Shown: positions 1-11,192 of the stretch, in pieces | How positions within the stretch are numbered: the first letter of the stretch is position 1 | Layout of the letters: each line of letters begins with the position of its first letter | DNA from: Branchipolynoe longqiensis | Taxonomy: Eukaryota; Annelida; Polychaeta; Phyllodocida; Polynoidae | Reading direction: 5' to 3' | Assembly: GCA_030323885.1 (NCBI GenBank) | Contig: CM059197.1 | Location: 33,931,884 to 33,995,883 of the forward strand | Length of the DNA stretch: 64,000 nucleotides | Position numbers and translations under genes: made by a program | Notes under the pieces: generated by a model | Database searches by the model: none | Seen by the model: only the letters and a program-made list of their open reading frames with translations | What the model was told of the DNA's origin: nothing

Positions 1-84
1 ATGGCAATAAAGATGGCGAGGACTCACGTTGTCACACTGTTACCTTCAAGGATGGCGAGGCCGGAGCCGAAGCCGAAGCCGATG
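1..84 (+). CDS. XRRA1: XRRA1-like gene, probable upstream exon (5' cut by window edge)
   Basis: Reading from base 3 there is an open, acidic stretch (GNKDGEDSR... then ...KDGEAGAEAEAD). It ends with one spare base (84) before a weak GT donor (GTATAG) at 85. That leaves phase 1, exactly what the exon at 3340 needs: it supplies two bases, and G+AC restores an Asp codon. The composition is low complexity and no family motif is visible, so the assignment rests on phase match, strand and position. The first bases could also be read as an ATG start in another frame, giving a 29-codon ORF, which I consider less likely. Confidence 0.45.
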
Positions 85-207
85 GTATAGTGCACTAAAA
101 TGACATTTTAATTTCATGCATTGTGTGAGCTTAACAGGGGAATTTAACAACAACAAAAATTCTTCAAATACGCTTCAGAATATTAATAATGTTGACTTTG
201 CCGTTCT

Positions 208-212
208 TTCGT

Positions 213-296
<84 letters not shown>

Positions 297-450
297 TTCT
301 TTCTTTCTTTTCTTTCTTTCGTTCTTTCTTTCGTTCTTTCTTTCTGTCTTTCTTTTGTTCTTTCTTTCTTTCGTTCTTTCTTTCGTTCTTTTGTCCTCTC
401 TTTTTTCTTTCCTTTTTCTTTTCTCTCTTTCTTTCCTTTTTTTTTTCTAT
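208..450. repeat. (CTTT)n polypyrimidine microsatellite
   Basis: About 240 bp of CTTT units, pure at first and then interrupted by CGTT, CTGT and TTTT variants. It lies in the intron between the first two exons. The long Phe/Leu/Ser reading frames here are products of the repeat, not genes. Confidence 0.97.
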
Positions 451-1737
451 GTCCTATTTCTTTCTTGTATTTCTATCCATCTGTTTCCCCAGTCTTTCTT
501 TTTAAAAGCAAAAAAAATAATATCTCTAATTCTTTTTAAAGCTCCAATCCATGCATCATTGTAGGCCAATCCAAAAGATATCCGAAATCAATACCTGTCT
601 CTACCTATCCTGGTGTTTGGCACTACTAGGATAAAACAAGGAATAGTGGAATGAAGGAAAACCAATTTCCCCTGTTCAATCAAGGAATTAAAAGAATCCA
701 CCCAAAACAATCCCAAACAAACTCAATCCATACATATGCCAGCATTTGAGCAGTATCATTTAGCAGTGTTTGTACACAGTCGGATTATCCAACTTTCATC
801 GGATATTCACGTATTTGTCAGATAAAGTCAGATTTTTCAATCATTCTGCATTATTTCTTTATGAATCCGTCGGATTTTTTTGTTCAAAACTTAACTTGAA
901 TGTTATAAATTCTTTGAAATGCTAATGAAATAACTTACTTTATTCAGAATATGTATTGTTAATTCTCTGACAGCTTTGCTTTTTCATATCTTAAGTACTG
1001 CAGGAAAACTAAGATTTTGGTTGCACAAAAGTAGGATTTTTATTTCTGCCTTGGTAGAAATACTGGTTAAGCCATCAATGTTATACACCAACAGAGGAGG
1101 CCTTCCTTGTACGTGGTGTTGGTATGTGGCTCCAAGGTTTGTAAATTATATATGTTCATGATGGACGAGCAGGCATCTTTGCTTCTGTTTACGTGGTTAC
1201 TGAGGTGCCCCCATATGGTAGGACTAGGAATGCGGACCATGCCCTTCTTGAACAGGCATACCCCTCACACTCTTATGAAGAATGGTACAAGTCCTGGATA
1301 TTTAAATTAGTTGTAAATGGCTTATATTTAGTAAACCTCTCATCATTCCAATTTCAATGCACCAACCAATACAGCGTTCTGTAGTGCCACAGAATCCATG
1401 TTCTCCAAACACATGTTAGCGTGTTTTTGATATGAGCAAAATGTTGGTGTTCGTATTAAAGTTTCCATTGTTTTTTGTTTGTAATTATCTTTGTATCCAT
1501 TGTGGCTTACAAAGAAGGTTTTCCCCTTCCTTATTAATGGATATGTTAACTTATTTTTATTCAATATAAATTAATGTACGTTCTATAGGTATGTGTCGAA
1601 TTTAATTTGTATGGAAAACATTGATTACATAGTGGTTATTTAATTATTTCTTCCATGGTTATTAAGCAGTCTTAAATGCAACGCCACGTGCTAACTTTAT
1701 TCAGCGTACATTCACTCAGCAAGCTTGTCTTGTTTTT
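451..1737. other. Intronic stretch, no recognised feature
   Basis: AT-rich unique-looking sequence. The short frames near 980-1310 lack splice context and family motifs. I see no RNA gene or recognisable repeat here. Confidence 0.6.
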
Positions 1738-2043
1738 GTTGTGGTTTTGCATCCTAACAACATCTAAGGTCACAATCAGGATATAGTTACTGACTTGTGA
1801 CTGCACACTAATGGCGACTTTATAGTGCTGCCCCATTGGGCTACCAGGCCGTCGGCACCACGACCCGATATCCCACTCAGTTATATTATCATGCAAAGCA
1901 GTCATTTCCCTATCTTAGTAATGGAGAGTGTCAGGTAGGTAGCAACACATATCAATTTGATAAGTCATTGGTTCGACATTGCCGGGATTCGAACCGCCGG
2001 CCTTCCGCACGAGAAGCCAGCACTGTTAGCGATTTGGTAACCT
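1738..2043 (-). mobile_element. SINE-A copy (reverse)
   Basis: The reverse complement has the SINE-A 3' tail (CCTTAGATGTTG near 1760), the core 'GGCAGCACTATAAAGTCGCCAT', and a tRNA-like head with a B-box-like GGTTCGAATCCC near 1990. The interior is diverged and partly replaced compared with later copies. Confidence 0.8.
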
Positions 2044-2194
2044 TGTCCGATACTCAATAAACACAGTATATCATAGTAATTGTAATCTTGAGACTTCTAT
2101 CACAAGCACCTGAAATCTTAATCATATTCTAACTATTCTAGTCAAATGTGTGTTTGCTGAATTTAAAACAAGTTGATGCTTTTATTTATTTCTG

Positions 2195-2275
2195 TAATAA
2201 ATAATTTATTCATCTGCATAATTGTTTTCTCAGTGGCGGGACACAGGTTTTCCAGCCATTTTGCATTGACACAAA
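2195..2275 (-). repeat. Shared 3'-end repeat, copy 1
   Basis: The segment with 'AATAATTTATTCAT' and 'TTTTCCAGCCAT' recurs at 13606-13700 and 48707-48790. It resembles the 3' end of a retroelement on the minus strand. The parent element is not identified. Confidence 0.5.
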
Positions 2276-2324
2276 CTAGGTGTTGCAAGTAGAGATAGCC
2301 TAGGGCGATACTCGAACTGGCTTT

Positions 2325-2532
2325 TCTGCCATTTCTGGGGCAAGCGTCCGAACCGATATCCTACCGAGTCAGACCAGTGACTTTATAAAATTGATACTAA
2401 TCGCTACCTAGCCTGGCGCTTCGCATTACTAGAATAGGGCAAGGAATGTCACTAGTGTCCACTATCACAAGTCGGTGCTCGTTATGGTATGATCTTAGGT
2501 GTTGCTAGGACGTAAAACCCCAACAAACAATC
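2325..2532 (+). mobile_element. SINE-A copy, shortened
   Basis: Carries 'ATCGCTACCTAGCCTGGCGC' and the tail 'GTTGCTAGGACGTAAAACCC' with a CAAACAA end. The head is degenerate and about 100 bp of core is missing. Confidence 0.75.
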
Positions 2533-3016
2533 ATATCTAAACTTTACTAATGCAATCAACTTAGCCACGCCTACCGGTGTTTGTGACATTTCCCCTGCTT
2601 AATCAAGTGATGTATCAAAACAAGACCATGTAGAGAAAATCTCACCATTTTGTTGCATTTCCTTTCAATTAATATTTCCTTACATTGTAATAAAACTTTT
2701 TTGCTCACTTTAACTAGTATGTAAATAATATTTGTGGTGCTGAAAATAGGGAAACTGCAGCATTGGGGTAGCCAAAGATTTCTATGCCAGTAACCGCTGG
2801 AAACCATTTTGGAAAATGGCTGCCATGGTAATTAATCAGAATGCCTATTTCTGCAGTAGGGCAAATATCGAAATTTCTTCTATATATATTAAGCTATACA
2901 TGTACAAAATTTTGTGTTTTGATCACAAAATAAACAATATGTTAGCTATGCCGCCCCACTACCTGGGGAGGTGAGTGAGTGCATCTGGCATTGGCAACAC
3001 TGGTAAAATAGCTTTG

Positions 3017-3315
3017 TGGTGTTCTCTGTAGCGGAGTGGTCAGAGTGTGACTTTTTTCTAGGTCAGACTCCTAATCTGAAGGTTTGTGGTTTGATTCCTC
3101 ATGCTATCACTCTGCCAATTTGGATGTCCACTGTGTATAACTTACAGCGTCATTAAAGGCCAGTTGCTCTCATACCATGTCTATGTAGTGTGGGAGGTTA
3201 AAAATCCCTTGGGTCGGTAAAAGTATAGGCTCAGGCTTTCTATCGACCAACTGTCTAATGGTGAAAACAAGACTATTCAGACTTTTATATGATAGGCAGT
3301 ATAAATCTTCAAGAA
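3017..3315 (+). mobile_element. SINE-D copy 1, immediately upstream of an XRRA1 exon
   Basis: The tRNA-like head (GTAGCGGAGTGGTCAGAGTG, then CTAATCTGAAGG..GTGGTTTGATTCC) is followed by a body ending 'GGCAGTATAAATCTTCAAGAA'. The same unit recurs at 3543-3820 and, inverted, at 34998-35223. It ends 24 bp before the acceptor of the 3340 exon. Confidence 0.85.
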
Positions 3316-3339
3316 ATTGTAACTGGCATGGCCCTTCAG

Positions 3340-3494
3340 ACCCAGAAAACCGGTCCGACACGGACATCAGCGACAAGTTGAATCTGGAGCAGATCGACAC
3401 GAAGGTCATGAAGCAGGCGTTTCAGGAGGCCGACGCGGAGTTCACCATGCCGCCCTTCCCAGAGCTGCAGGACATCGACCTGTCACACAACCAG
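3340..3494 (+). CDS. XRRA1: XRRA1-like exon (start of terminal LRR)
   Basis: Encodes ..PENRSDTDISDKLNLEQID followed by FPELQDIDLSHNQ. The second part is a leucine-rich-repeat strand that continues straight into the exon at 9490 (IANEEGLLPV). The donor CAG|GTAAGG at 3495 is near consensus and phase 0. The acceptor is either TTCAG|AC (3340) or CCAG|AA (3346); both keep phase and differ by two codons. The polypyrimidine tract is weak (GGCATGGCCCTTCAG). The exon sits tightly between two direct copies of SINE-D. Confidence 0.85.
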
Positions 3495-3542
3495 GTAAGG
3501 GTTGAGGGAGGAGGTGGAGGGGGTGAGGGGAGGGGAGAGTTG

Positions 3543-3820
3543 TGACGGTGACTATTTTCTAGGTCGGACTCCTAATCTGAAGGTCGGTGGTTTGATTCCC
3601 CATGCCATCACCTCTACCAATTTGGATTTCCACTGTGTATAACTTATAGCGTCATCAAAGGCCAGTTGCTCTCATAACATATCTATGTGGTGTGGGAAGT
3701 TAAAAATCCCTTGGGTCGGTAAAAGTGTCAGCTCACGCTTTCTATCGACCAGCTGTCTAATGTTGAAAACAAGTCTATTCAGACTTATTCATGATAGGCA
3801 GTATAAATCTTCAAGAATAT
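3543..3820 (+). mobile_element. SINE-D copy 2, 5'-shortened
   Basis: Begins within the tRNA-like head (GTGACTATTTTCTAGGTCGG) 48 bp after the exon's donor. It is collinear with the copy at 3017-3315 to the same 'ATAAATCTTCAAGAA' end. Confidence 0.85.
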
Positions 3821-3822
3821 AT

Positions 3823-4800
3823 ATATTGATATAGACATGTTTTATTCACAATTTCCTCCACCCAGTACACAAACCCAGATTAAGCTGTTGACAATAATTG
3901 AAATTGTAGGAACAGTGTAATCATTAATGGTTGTCTTCCCACTGCCCCTTATAACCAAATAATATGTAATGCAACATCATGACACCTCTAATATTCAATT
4001 TATTACTAGACTTGACAAGTAAGAGAATGTTTATAATACAGGGGCTTGTGACAATAGGAGACAGTGATCTCAGATTTACCTTTGCCACATGGAGGCATTG
4101 GTACAAACTACTGTATGTAGCATAGATGAGAATCTTCCAGAATTCCAGATTTATTTATCCGTTCGATTTTTTCCGGATATGGTCTAAATTTGCGATCATT
4201 CCGGGTTTTCCCTGGCAGTGCATCGCTGCCGGCATATTTTCATGATTTTCTTTTTGTCATGCCATTCTCATCTATGATATAGAGATACATTTTGCAGACC
4301 TTTTCACCTTCTGGATTTGTTCCGGATTGCAAGGGTAAATACAGAAACACGATCTCTTGGCCTTTGTTTTGGAAATTGGTGTATTTTTTATCATACTAAA
4401 AGTTACTGATCGCGTCTGTACAAATACTGAAAGTGACTTTCAGAATACTGATAGTGTCTTTCCCGGGTCTGTAATAGGCTTGTGGTTTTGTGTTTATTTA
4501 TCATTGTAAATGTGTTACTGAAAGTCATTCAAGAATACGGAAAATATCTTTAACAATACGGGAAGCTAAGATTCTGATTTTACAGGTCTGATTTTGTTAT
4601 ACAGTAGTGCTCATATTATTACTTGTATATTATTCACATTTATTCTGATATGTACCCACTTTGGACCACCTTATGTAAATGGTATAATACTGAATCTGAA
4701 ATATAGCATAGAATTGAATGTACGTATAATATAAAACAATTTTCACAAGGAGGACAAACTACAAACGTAGAAATAAAGAGTTTATTCCAGTTGGTTGCGT
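3823..4800. other. Intronic stretch, no recognised feature
   Basis: AT-rich sequence with no family match that I recognise. No coding signal beyond short chance frames. Confidence 0.55.
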
Positions 4801-4854
4801 CTTGGAGGTTTACGTCCTGGCAACATCTAAGGTCATATCAGGACGGGCAGTTTG
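4801..4854 (-). mobile_element. SINE-A 3' fragment
   Basis: 'TTTACGTCCTGGCAACATCT' with 'ATATCAGGACGGGCA' is the inverted SINE-A tail. It is cut off at the left end of element E1. Confidence 0.85.
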
Positions 4855-6890
4855 TAATGCTAGGTACACACCTACCGTTTACGACGTGATTCGCGCATAC
4901 GACCTCGTTAGTCGGTAGGTGGGTGCGGGACCATAGCACACCAGACGTCCGCGATTTGCGATTACAACTCAGTTTTAGGCCTTAAAACTGAAATCGCAAG
5001 CAATTCGAAAAACGAATCGGGACGATTGCAAATCGGGAGGTGCGGTCGGTCGTATCTTAAACGGTATATGCGTGCTAGCCGCCGACCGGTCTCTGTGTGT
5101 GTATCTGTGTGTGTCTCTGTGTGTATGTGTGTGTGTCTTTGTGTCTGTATCTGTGTGTGTGTCTCTTTGTCTGTGTGTGTGTCTCTGTGTCTGTGTGTGT
5201 GTCTCTGTGTCTGTGTGTGTGTCTCTGTGTCTGTGTGTGTGTCTCTGTGTCTGTATGTGTGTCTTTGTGTCTGTATCTGTGTGTGTGTCTCTGTGTGTGT
5301 CTCTTTGTCTCTGTGTGTGTCTGTGTGTGTGTCTATGTATGTGGCTCCGTGTCTGTGTGTGTGTGTCTGTGTGTGTATCTCTGTATGTGTCTCTGTGTCT
5401 CTGTGTGTGTCTCTGTGTGCTTGTCTGTGTGTCTGTGTCTATGTGTGTGTCTCTGTGTGTGTGCCTCTGTGTCTGTATGTGTGTCTGTGTCTATGTGTGT
5501 GTCTCTGTGTGTGTCTCTGTATGTGTCTCTGTGTGTGTCTATGTGTCTCTGTGTCTGTGTGTGTGTCTCTCTGTCTCTGTGTGTGGGTCTCTGTGTCTGT
5601 ATGTGTGTCTCTGTGTCTATGTGTGTGTCTCTGTGTCTCTATGTGTGTGTCTCTGTGTGTGTGTCTCTGTGTCTGTGTGTGTCTCTGTGTCTGTGTGTGT
5701 CTCTCTGTGTATGTATGTCTTTGTGTCTGTATCTGTGTCTCTGTGTGTCTCTTTGTCTATGTGTGTGTCTCTGTGTGTGTGTCTCTTTGTCTCTGTGTGT
5801 GTCTCTGTTGTTGTGTATGTGACTGTGTGTGTGTCTCTGTGTGTGTATGTGTGTGTATTTCTGTGTCTGTGTGTCTCTCTGTGTCTGTGTTTGTCTCTGT
5901 GTCTTTGTGTCTCTGTTGCTGTGTGTGTCTCTGTGTGTGCCTCTTTGTGTGTGTCTCTGTGTGGGAGGGAGGGAGAGAGAGAGAGAGGGAGGGAGGGAGG
6001 GACGGAGAGTGTCTGTGTGTGTCTCTCTCAGAGACACACACACAGAGTCACAGACACACACATAGAGACACACATAGAGTCACACACACCCAGAGACACA
6101 CACAGTCGCACACACCCAGAGACACACACAGAGACACACACAAACACACCGAGACACAGAGACACAGACACACACACAGACACAGAGTAACACACACACA
6201 GACACACTCAGACACACACAGACACACACACAGACACAGGGAGGGAGAGACGGAGGGAGAGTGTCTGTGTGTGTCTCTCTCAGAGACACACACACACAGA
6301 CACAGAACACATATAGAGACACACACAGAGACACAGATTCACACACACAGAGACACACACACAGAGACACACACAGACATACACACAGACACACCGCGAC
6401 ACAGAGACACACACACAGACACAGAATACACATAGAGACACACACGGAGACACATATTCACACACACTCTGTGTGTGTCTGTGTGTCTCACACACACACA
6501 CAGACACACACACACACAGAGTAACACACACAGACACAGGGAGGGAGGGAGGGGGGGAGGGAGAGTGTCTGTGTGTCTCTCTCTCAGAGACACACACACA
6601 CAGACACAGAACACACATAGAGACACACACACAGACACAGAGTCACACACCCAGAGACACACACACAGACACAGACACACCGAGACACAGAGACACACAC
6701 ACAGAGACACATACAGAGGCACAGAGTAACAGACACACAGAGACACACACAGACACAGAGACAGACAGAGACACACACACAGACAGACACACAGAGACAC
6801 ACATAAACACAGAGTCACACACAGATACACACACAGATACACACACACAGACACAGAGACACACACACAGACACAGACACACACACACAG

Positions 6891-6921
<31 letters not shown>

Positions 6922-7146
6922 CACAGAGTAACACACAAGGAAAGTGCTAGATGGCGCTGATGGTGTCGTAGTTCACGCAACACCCACCAGGTTCGTGGCT
7001 CTCAGTCGCGAATCGGACGGTATATGTGCGCGCACCAGTCGGTATATGTGTGCATTCCTTATCTTCGGTTTTAATCGCGATCGGGTCGCGTCAGGCGCAA
7101 AGTTTTAGTGCGCGAGTCGTAAACGGTAGGTGTGTACCTAGCATTA
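4855..7146. mobile_element. E1: 2.3-kb TIR element with TGTGTCTC/GAGACACA palindromic interior
   Basis: The left end TAATGCTAGGTACACACCTA... (4855) and the right end (..GTGTGTACCTAGCATTA, 7146) are inverted repeats matching without error for about 30 bp. The interior holds a TGTGTCTC-rich arm (about 5092-5960), a GGGA/GAGA-rich pivot (5960-6030) and a complementary ACACAGAG-rich arm (6030-6925). A short hairpin seed GTGTCTCTCTCAGAGACACA recurs at about 6016, 6270 and 6578. A small palindrome, TCAGTTTTAGGCCTTAAAAC, lies near 4970. No transposase is encoded, so the element is non-autonomous. The Cys/Val/Ser and Thr/His reading frames are repeat artefacts. Confidence 0.85.
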
Positions 7147-8500
7147 TTCTGTCCAAGTGAAGTGAATTAGGGACTTTGTGAATGTTATGCTGGAGGGTCT
7201 TAGATGAATACTAACTACCTTCAAGAGGTTTTCTATTCATTGATTATATTTTTCATCTGGGATCACGATGAAAACCTCAGTGTTTTTATTGTTTTATTGA
7301 AAATTCCATTAAATTCATATCGAAGTTATAGAAAACCTAATCGGTAGTTTTAGTGTCATTTGCTAAATTAAATATTCATTTTATATTCATAGGAAGAATT
7401 TTGAATAATCTCTATCCTGGGTTTAGCTCAGGAATCAAATATTGATTTTGGTATATCACAGTTCCTTGTTCAAAATAAAAGCTCCATTTGACTATGAGCT
7501 TATATTAAAAGAAGAAGTTTTGAGGCAAAGCCCGGAGAGGCTGTTGACATCATTTATTTGAGATTGACATAATGTGTGCATGCAATTTTTCAGGGTTTTC
7601 AATTTCCATGCTGGTCAGGTTAAAAAACTATTTTGTTATATTCTTTAAATCTTTCTTAGAACTGTTTAAGTCCATATCCATTCTTTAATAACTTATTTAT
7701 TTCTAGCTCCGCTTAATCTCTATATGCAAACTGCTAAGTGTCCATATTTAGAAAACTGTCGTATTTATGTCCATTTAATGTGAAGATGCATTCAAGTGCA
7801 GCATTTGCTTGTTAATGCTAACATTATAGCGAAGTCAACATTTATCATTTGTTAGCTTAATTACACGCGTGTTGGCTTAGTTTTGCAATATTTCAGTTGC
7901 CTTCTGTTTTAAATTACAGCACAATTATTATATTTGAAGTTGTATGAATACAAACGCCCTATTTAGCTTTTATACCTATTATAATTTATCTTCACATTTA
8001 ATTTCCCTTTATAATCCTGAACGTCCCGTGATATTCATATCAAATCATATACATATATATATTATAATTTATAAATCCTTTACCATTTTATTGCTATTTT
8101 ATATCTCACTATTACAAATTAGACTAGTAACATCGATAAATAGTATGGATAAAAATAAAAGATAAATGCAAGCTAATATCTCCACTGGCTAATTCGATTT
8201 AATTAGTTTTCTATTTGTTAACACTATAACCCATCGAATTATTTGTTTGTAATGTTTGGGCTGTGTAGCACGTCGTACTGGTTGGCTCAACCCTAATTAA
8301 CACACAAAGCATTTCTTATTTGATTAAAAAAGAACCATTTTCAGAATGAATTATAAATGGTGTTGATATACTCTGCAGGTGGTGAGGTGATGATGCTGCT
8401 TTCTGATTACTTGTGTGTATGGGTCATTCTCTGAAACTGGGTACTAAAGTATGACATGGAAGCCAAAAGTGAAAACCTTTCAAATAATAACAGAAAATCG
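7147..8500. other. AT-rich intronic stretch, nothing recognised
   Basis: No repeat family, RNA gene or exon-like frame that I can support. Confidence 0.5.
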
Positions 8501-8545
8501 TCTAAATAATACCTGATGTTGTTTTCTGACTACTCATATGTGTGA

Positions 8546-9470
8546 GGATGCTTTCTAAACACTCATGTCTGTCCCACCCTGATGATACTTTCTGACTACT
8601 CACATCTCTGGTGATGCTTTCTGACCACTCACATCTCTGGTGATCCTTTGTAACCACTCATATCTCTGATGATGCTTTCTAACCACTCGCATCTCTGATG
8701 ATGCTTTCTAACTACTCAACATCTATGATGATCCTTTCTAACCACTCACATCTATTGTGATGCTTTCTGACTACTCACATCTCTGGTGATGCTTTCTGAC
8801 CACTCACAGCTCTGGTGATGCTTTCTTACTATTCACATCTCTGGTGATGCTTTCTACCCACTCACATCTCTGGTGATGCTTTCTACCCACTCACATCTCT
8901 GGTGTTGCTTTCTGACCACTCACATCTCTGGTGATGCTTTCTGACTACTCCCATCTCTGGTGATACTTTCTGACCATTCACATCTCTGGTGATGCTTTCT
9001 GACTACTCACATCTCTGGTGATGCTTTCTGACCACTCACATCTCTGGTGTTGCTTTCTGACCACTCACATCTCTGGTGATGCTTTCTGACTACTCACATC
9101 TCTGGTCATGCTTTCTGAACACTCACATCTCTGGTGATGCTTTCTGACTACTCCCATCTCTGGTGATGCTTTCTGACCATTCACATCTCTGGTGATGCTT
9201 TCTGACCACTCACATCTCTGGTGATGCTTTCTGACCACTCACATCTCTGGTGATGCTTTCTGACTACTCACATCTCTGGTGTTGCTTTCTGACCACTCAC
9301 ATCTCTGGTGATGCTTTCTGACCACTCACATCTCTTGTGATGCTTTCTGACCACTCACATCTCTGGTGATGCTTTCTGACCACTCACATCTCTGGTGATG
9401 CTTTCTGACTACTCACATCTCTGGTGATGCTTTCTGACCAATCACATCTCTGGTGATGCTTTCCAACTAC
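8546..9470 (+). repeat. 29-bp AG-free minisatellite upstream of an XRRA1 exon
   Basis: About 31 tandem copies of a 29-bp unit of the form CTCACATCTCTGGTGATGCT + TTCTGACCA. The unit contains no AG dinucleotide. Reading the array, the only AG after 8545 is at 8808-8809, and the next is the acceptor at 9488-9489. Most units carry CTGAC or CTAAC, which fit the metazoan branch-point pattern. The array grades into CTTTCCAACTACCCGCCTTC just before the exon. Confidence 0.95.
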
Positions 9471-9489
9471 CCGCCTTCTACCGAACCAG

Positions 9490-9641
9490 ATTGCGAATGA
9501 GGAGGGCCTGCTCCCCGTGGCCGCTTGGCCGGCGCTGTCAACTATTAGGATTCATGACAACCCACTCACCATGTACACCAGCGGCTACCCACCGCTCCTC
9601 CGCCAGTTCCTCAACAAGCGATTGGGCATCCAAGTTATCAG
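9490..9641 (+). CDS. XRRA1: XRRA1-like exon (end of LRR domain)
   Basis: Encodes IANEEGLLPVAAWPALSTIR, then IHDNPLTMYTSGYPPLL and RQFLNKRLGIQVIR. Joined to the preceding exon this completes an LRR (FPELQDIDLSHNQ|IANEEGLLPV) and the NPL..GYPPLL..F(L)..RLGI block that I recognise from vertebrate XRRA1 (NPL..T.G.PPLL..L..RLGI). Human XRRA1 is, from memory, about 790 residues; a role in the X-ray response has been reported, but its molecular activity is not well established. The acceptor GAACCAG|ATT is chosen because it is the first AG after a 678-bp AG-free stretch and keeps the LRR in frame. The donor is AG|GTAGGT, phase 2. Window exons total about 394 residues, the C-terminal half. Confidence 0.9.
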
Positions 9642-9814
9642 GTAGGTGCATACCAGTGAGAGTGCAGTCATTGGGGATTTACGCCCTAGCAATGTCTGCG
9701 GTGAAGTTAGGCCGCATTTTGTCCTTTAGCGCATAAGAAATCGACTTGATTTAGGGGCTCCATGATAATTTAGACCTAAGTCAAAGGGTCAGGGTCCCTG
9801 AATTATGAATGTGC

Positions 9815-9952
9815 GCAATCATAGCAGCTTTACAGTACTGCACCTGCTGAGATACCGTCCTGCCGGCACCATGACCCGGTACATCATTATCCTGATACTG
9901 AGCCAACTAGTCCTTTGCCTGTCTTAGTAATGTTGATTTCCAGGTTAGGTAG
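9815..9952 (-). mobile_element. SINE-A fragment (reverse)
   Basis: Inverted core (GGCACCATGACCCGGTACAT, then 'CTGATACTGAGCCAACTAGT'), joined head-on to the forward copy that follows. Confidence 0.65.
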
Positions 9953-10252
9953 CGCAGGCTTCCCGTGTGGAAGGTCGGGAGTTCGAATCCCATACGAGTC
10001 AAACCAATGACGTACAAAATTGGTGTGTTGTTACCTAGCCTGTCACTTGGCATTACTAGGATAGAACAAGGACTTGTTAGCTCAATATCAAGATAATGTG
10101 ACTGAGTTGGAAATCGTTTCATGGTGCTGGCGGCCAGGACTCCTAGTGGGGCAGCCCAATAAAGTCGCCATCAGTGCGCACTGTCACAAATTGTTACCCT
10201 AATATGACCTTAGATGTTGCCAGGATGTAAAACCCCAACACACAAACAATCC
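9950..10252 (+). mobile_element. SINE-A copy, variant head
   Basis: Head of the type GCGCAGGCTTCCCGTGTGGA, AGGTCGGGAGTTCGAATCCC; B box GAGTTCGAATCCC; full core; tail ATATGACCTTAGATGTTGCC plus GTAAAACCCCAACACACAAA. Confidence 0.9.
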
Positions 10253-10324
10253 AGTTTTCAGGGGTTTCAAGGTGGGCTTTTTTAAAAGGGTTTATCAAAG
10301 AGATTTCAATATTCATTTTGAATG

Positions 10325-10545
10325 GAAGTGCAACACACACACAGAAACATACACCCACACACAGACATACACATACATTCACACACACACACATGAATAT
10401 AGATCACACACACAGATACACACAGAAACATGCACATGCACATGAGCGGACGCACATACAGACACATATATATGCGCATGCACTCACATATACACACATG
10501 TACACTTATATGTGCTCTATAATCATTGAACACATATATGTGGGG
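10325..10545. repeat. CA-rich microsatellite
   Basis: Degenerate (CA)n with ACATAC and ACAGA variants. The His/Thr and Cys/Val frames here are spurious. Confidence 0.9.
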
Positions 10546-10744
10546 CATAAAGCATTTATGCGAATATTATTTGGATGGAACCGTTCTATGTTGTATGTCT
10601 GTGTTGGGCTTGCACTCTGGATAGTGGGAGCAGGTAGTTACAACGACCTGGGGGTCGGCCAGTCTGCACAGAGGTAGGGGGTTGGCGCGCTTTCTCCAGC
10701 ATCCAACCGTTTTCTCCTCGAGTAGGCGCATTTGAACCTGAACT

Positions 10745-10925
10745 CTAGCATATATAAACATATATACACACATATACACACACATAGATTTATACACATA
10801 TACACACATATAAACATATATATACACATACGCACATATGTACACATGAAACACATATGAGCACATGATATATACACGTATGCATACATATATACACAAA
10901 TATATACACATATAAACACAGTCAT
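10745..10925. repeat. (CATATA)n-rich microsatellite
   Basis: Imperfect ACATATA/CACATA repeats for about 180 bp. The Tyr/Val/Cys frames opposite are artefacts. Confidence 0.9.
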
Positions 10926-11192
10926 AATACGCATATATCCACAGAAACAGACATAGTTATAGCCTGTACAGCCAGTCAGTGTCAGTGTCATCCGGGTTCC
11001 TATCAATTAGGGTCTAATATTCCGATATTGGGATATTTAGGAATATTAGGGAATATTATAGATATTACAGAATATGATGAACATTATGAAATATCATGAA
11101 CATGAGGGAATATGATACATAGTTGGGAATATGATCAAATAAGCCATGCCAACAGATGCACTGAACCAGGATCTGATACAGGCATGTAGGAC

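Noticed and set aside
116..564. Phe/Leu/Ser-rich frames resembling membrane proteins
   Set aside because: Pure (CTTT)n translation.
5026..6983. Long cysteine/valine-rich and Thr/His/Arg-rich open frames on both strands
   Set aside because: They are translations of the TGTGTCTC/GAGACACA repeat of E1; several frames are open at once and no domain or splice context exists.
8546..9470. CRISPR array
   Set aside because: Head-to-tail units without unique spacers, in a eukaryotic intron.
9491..9736. Frame beginning MRMRRACSPWPLG
   Set aside because: Shadow frame of the real XRRA1 exon (9490-9641).
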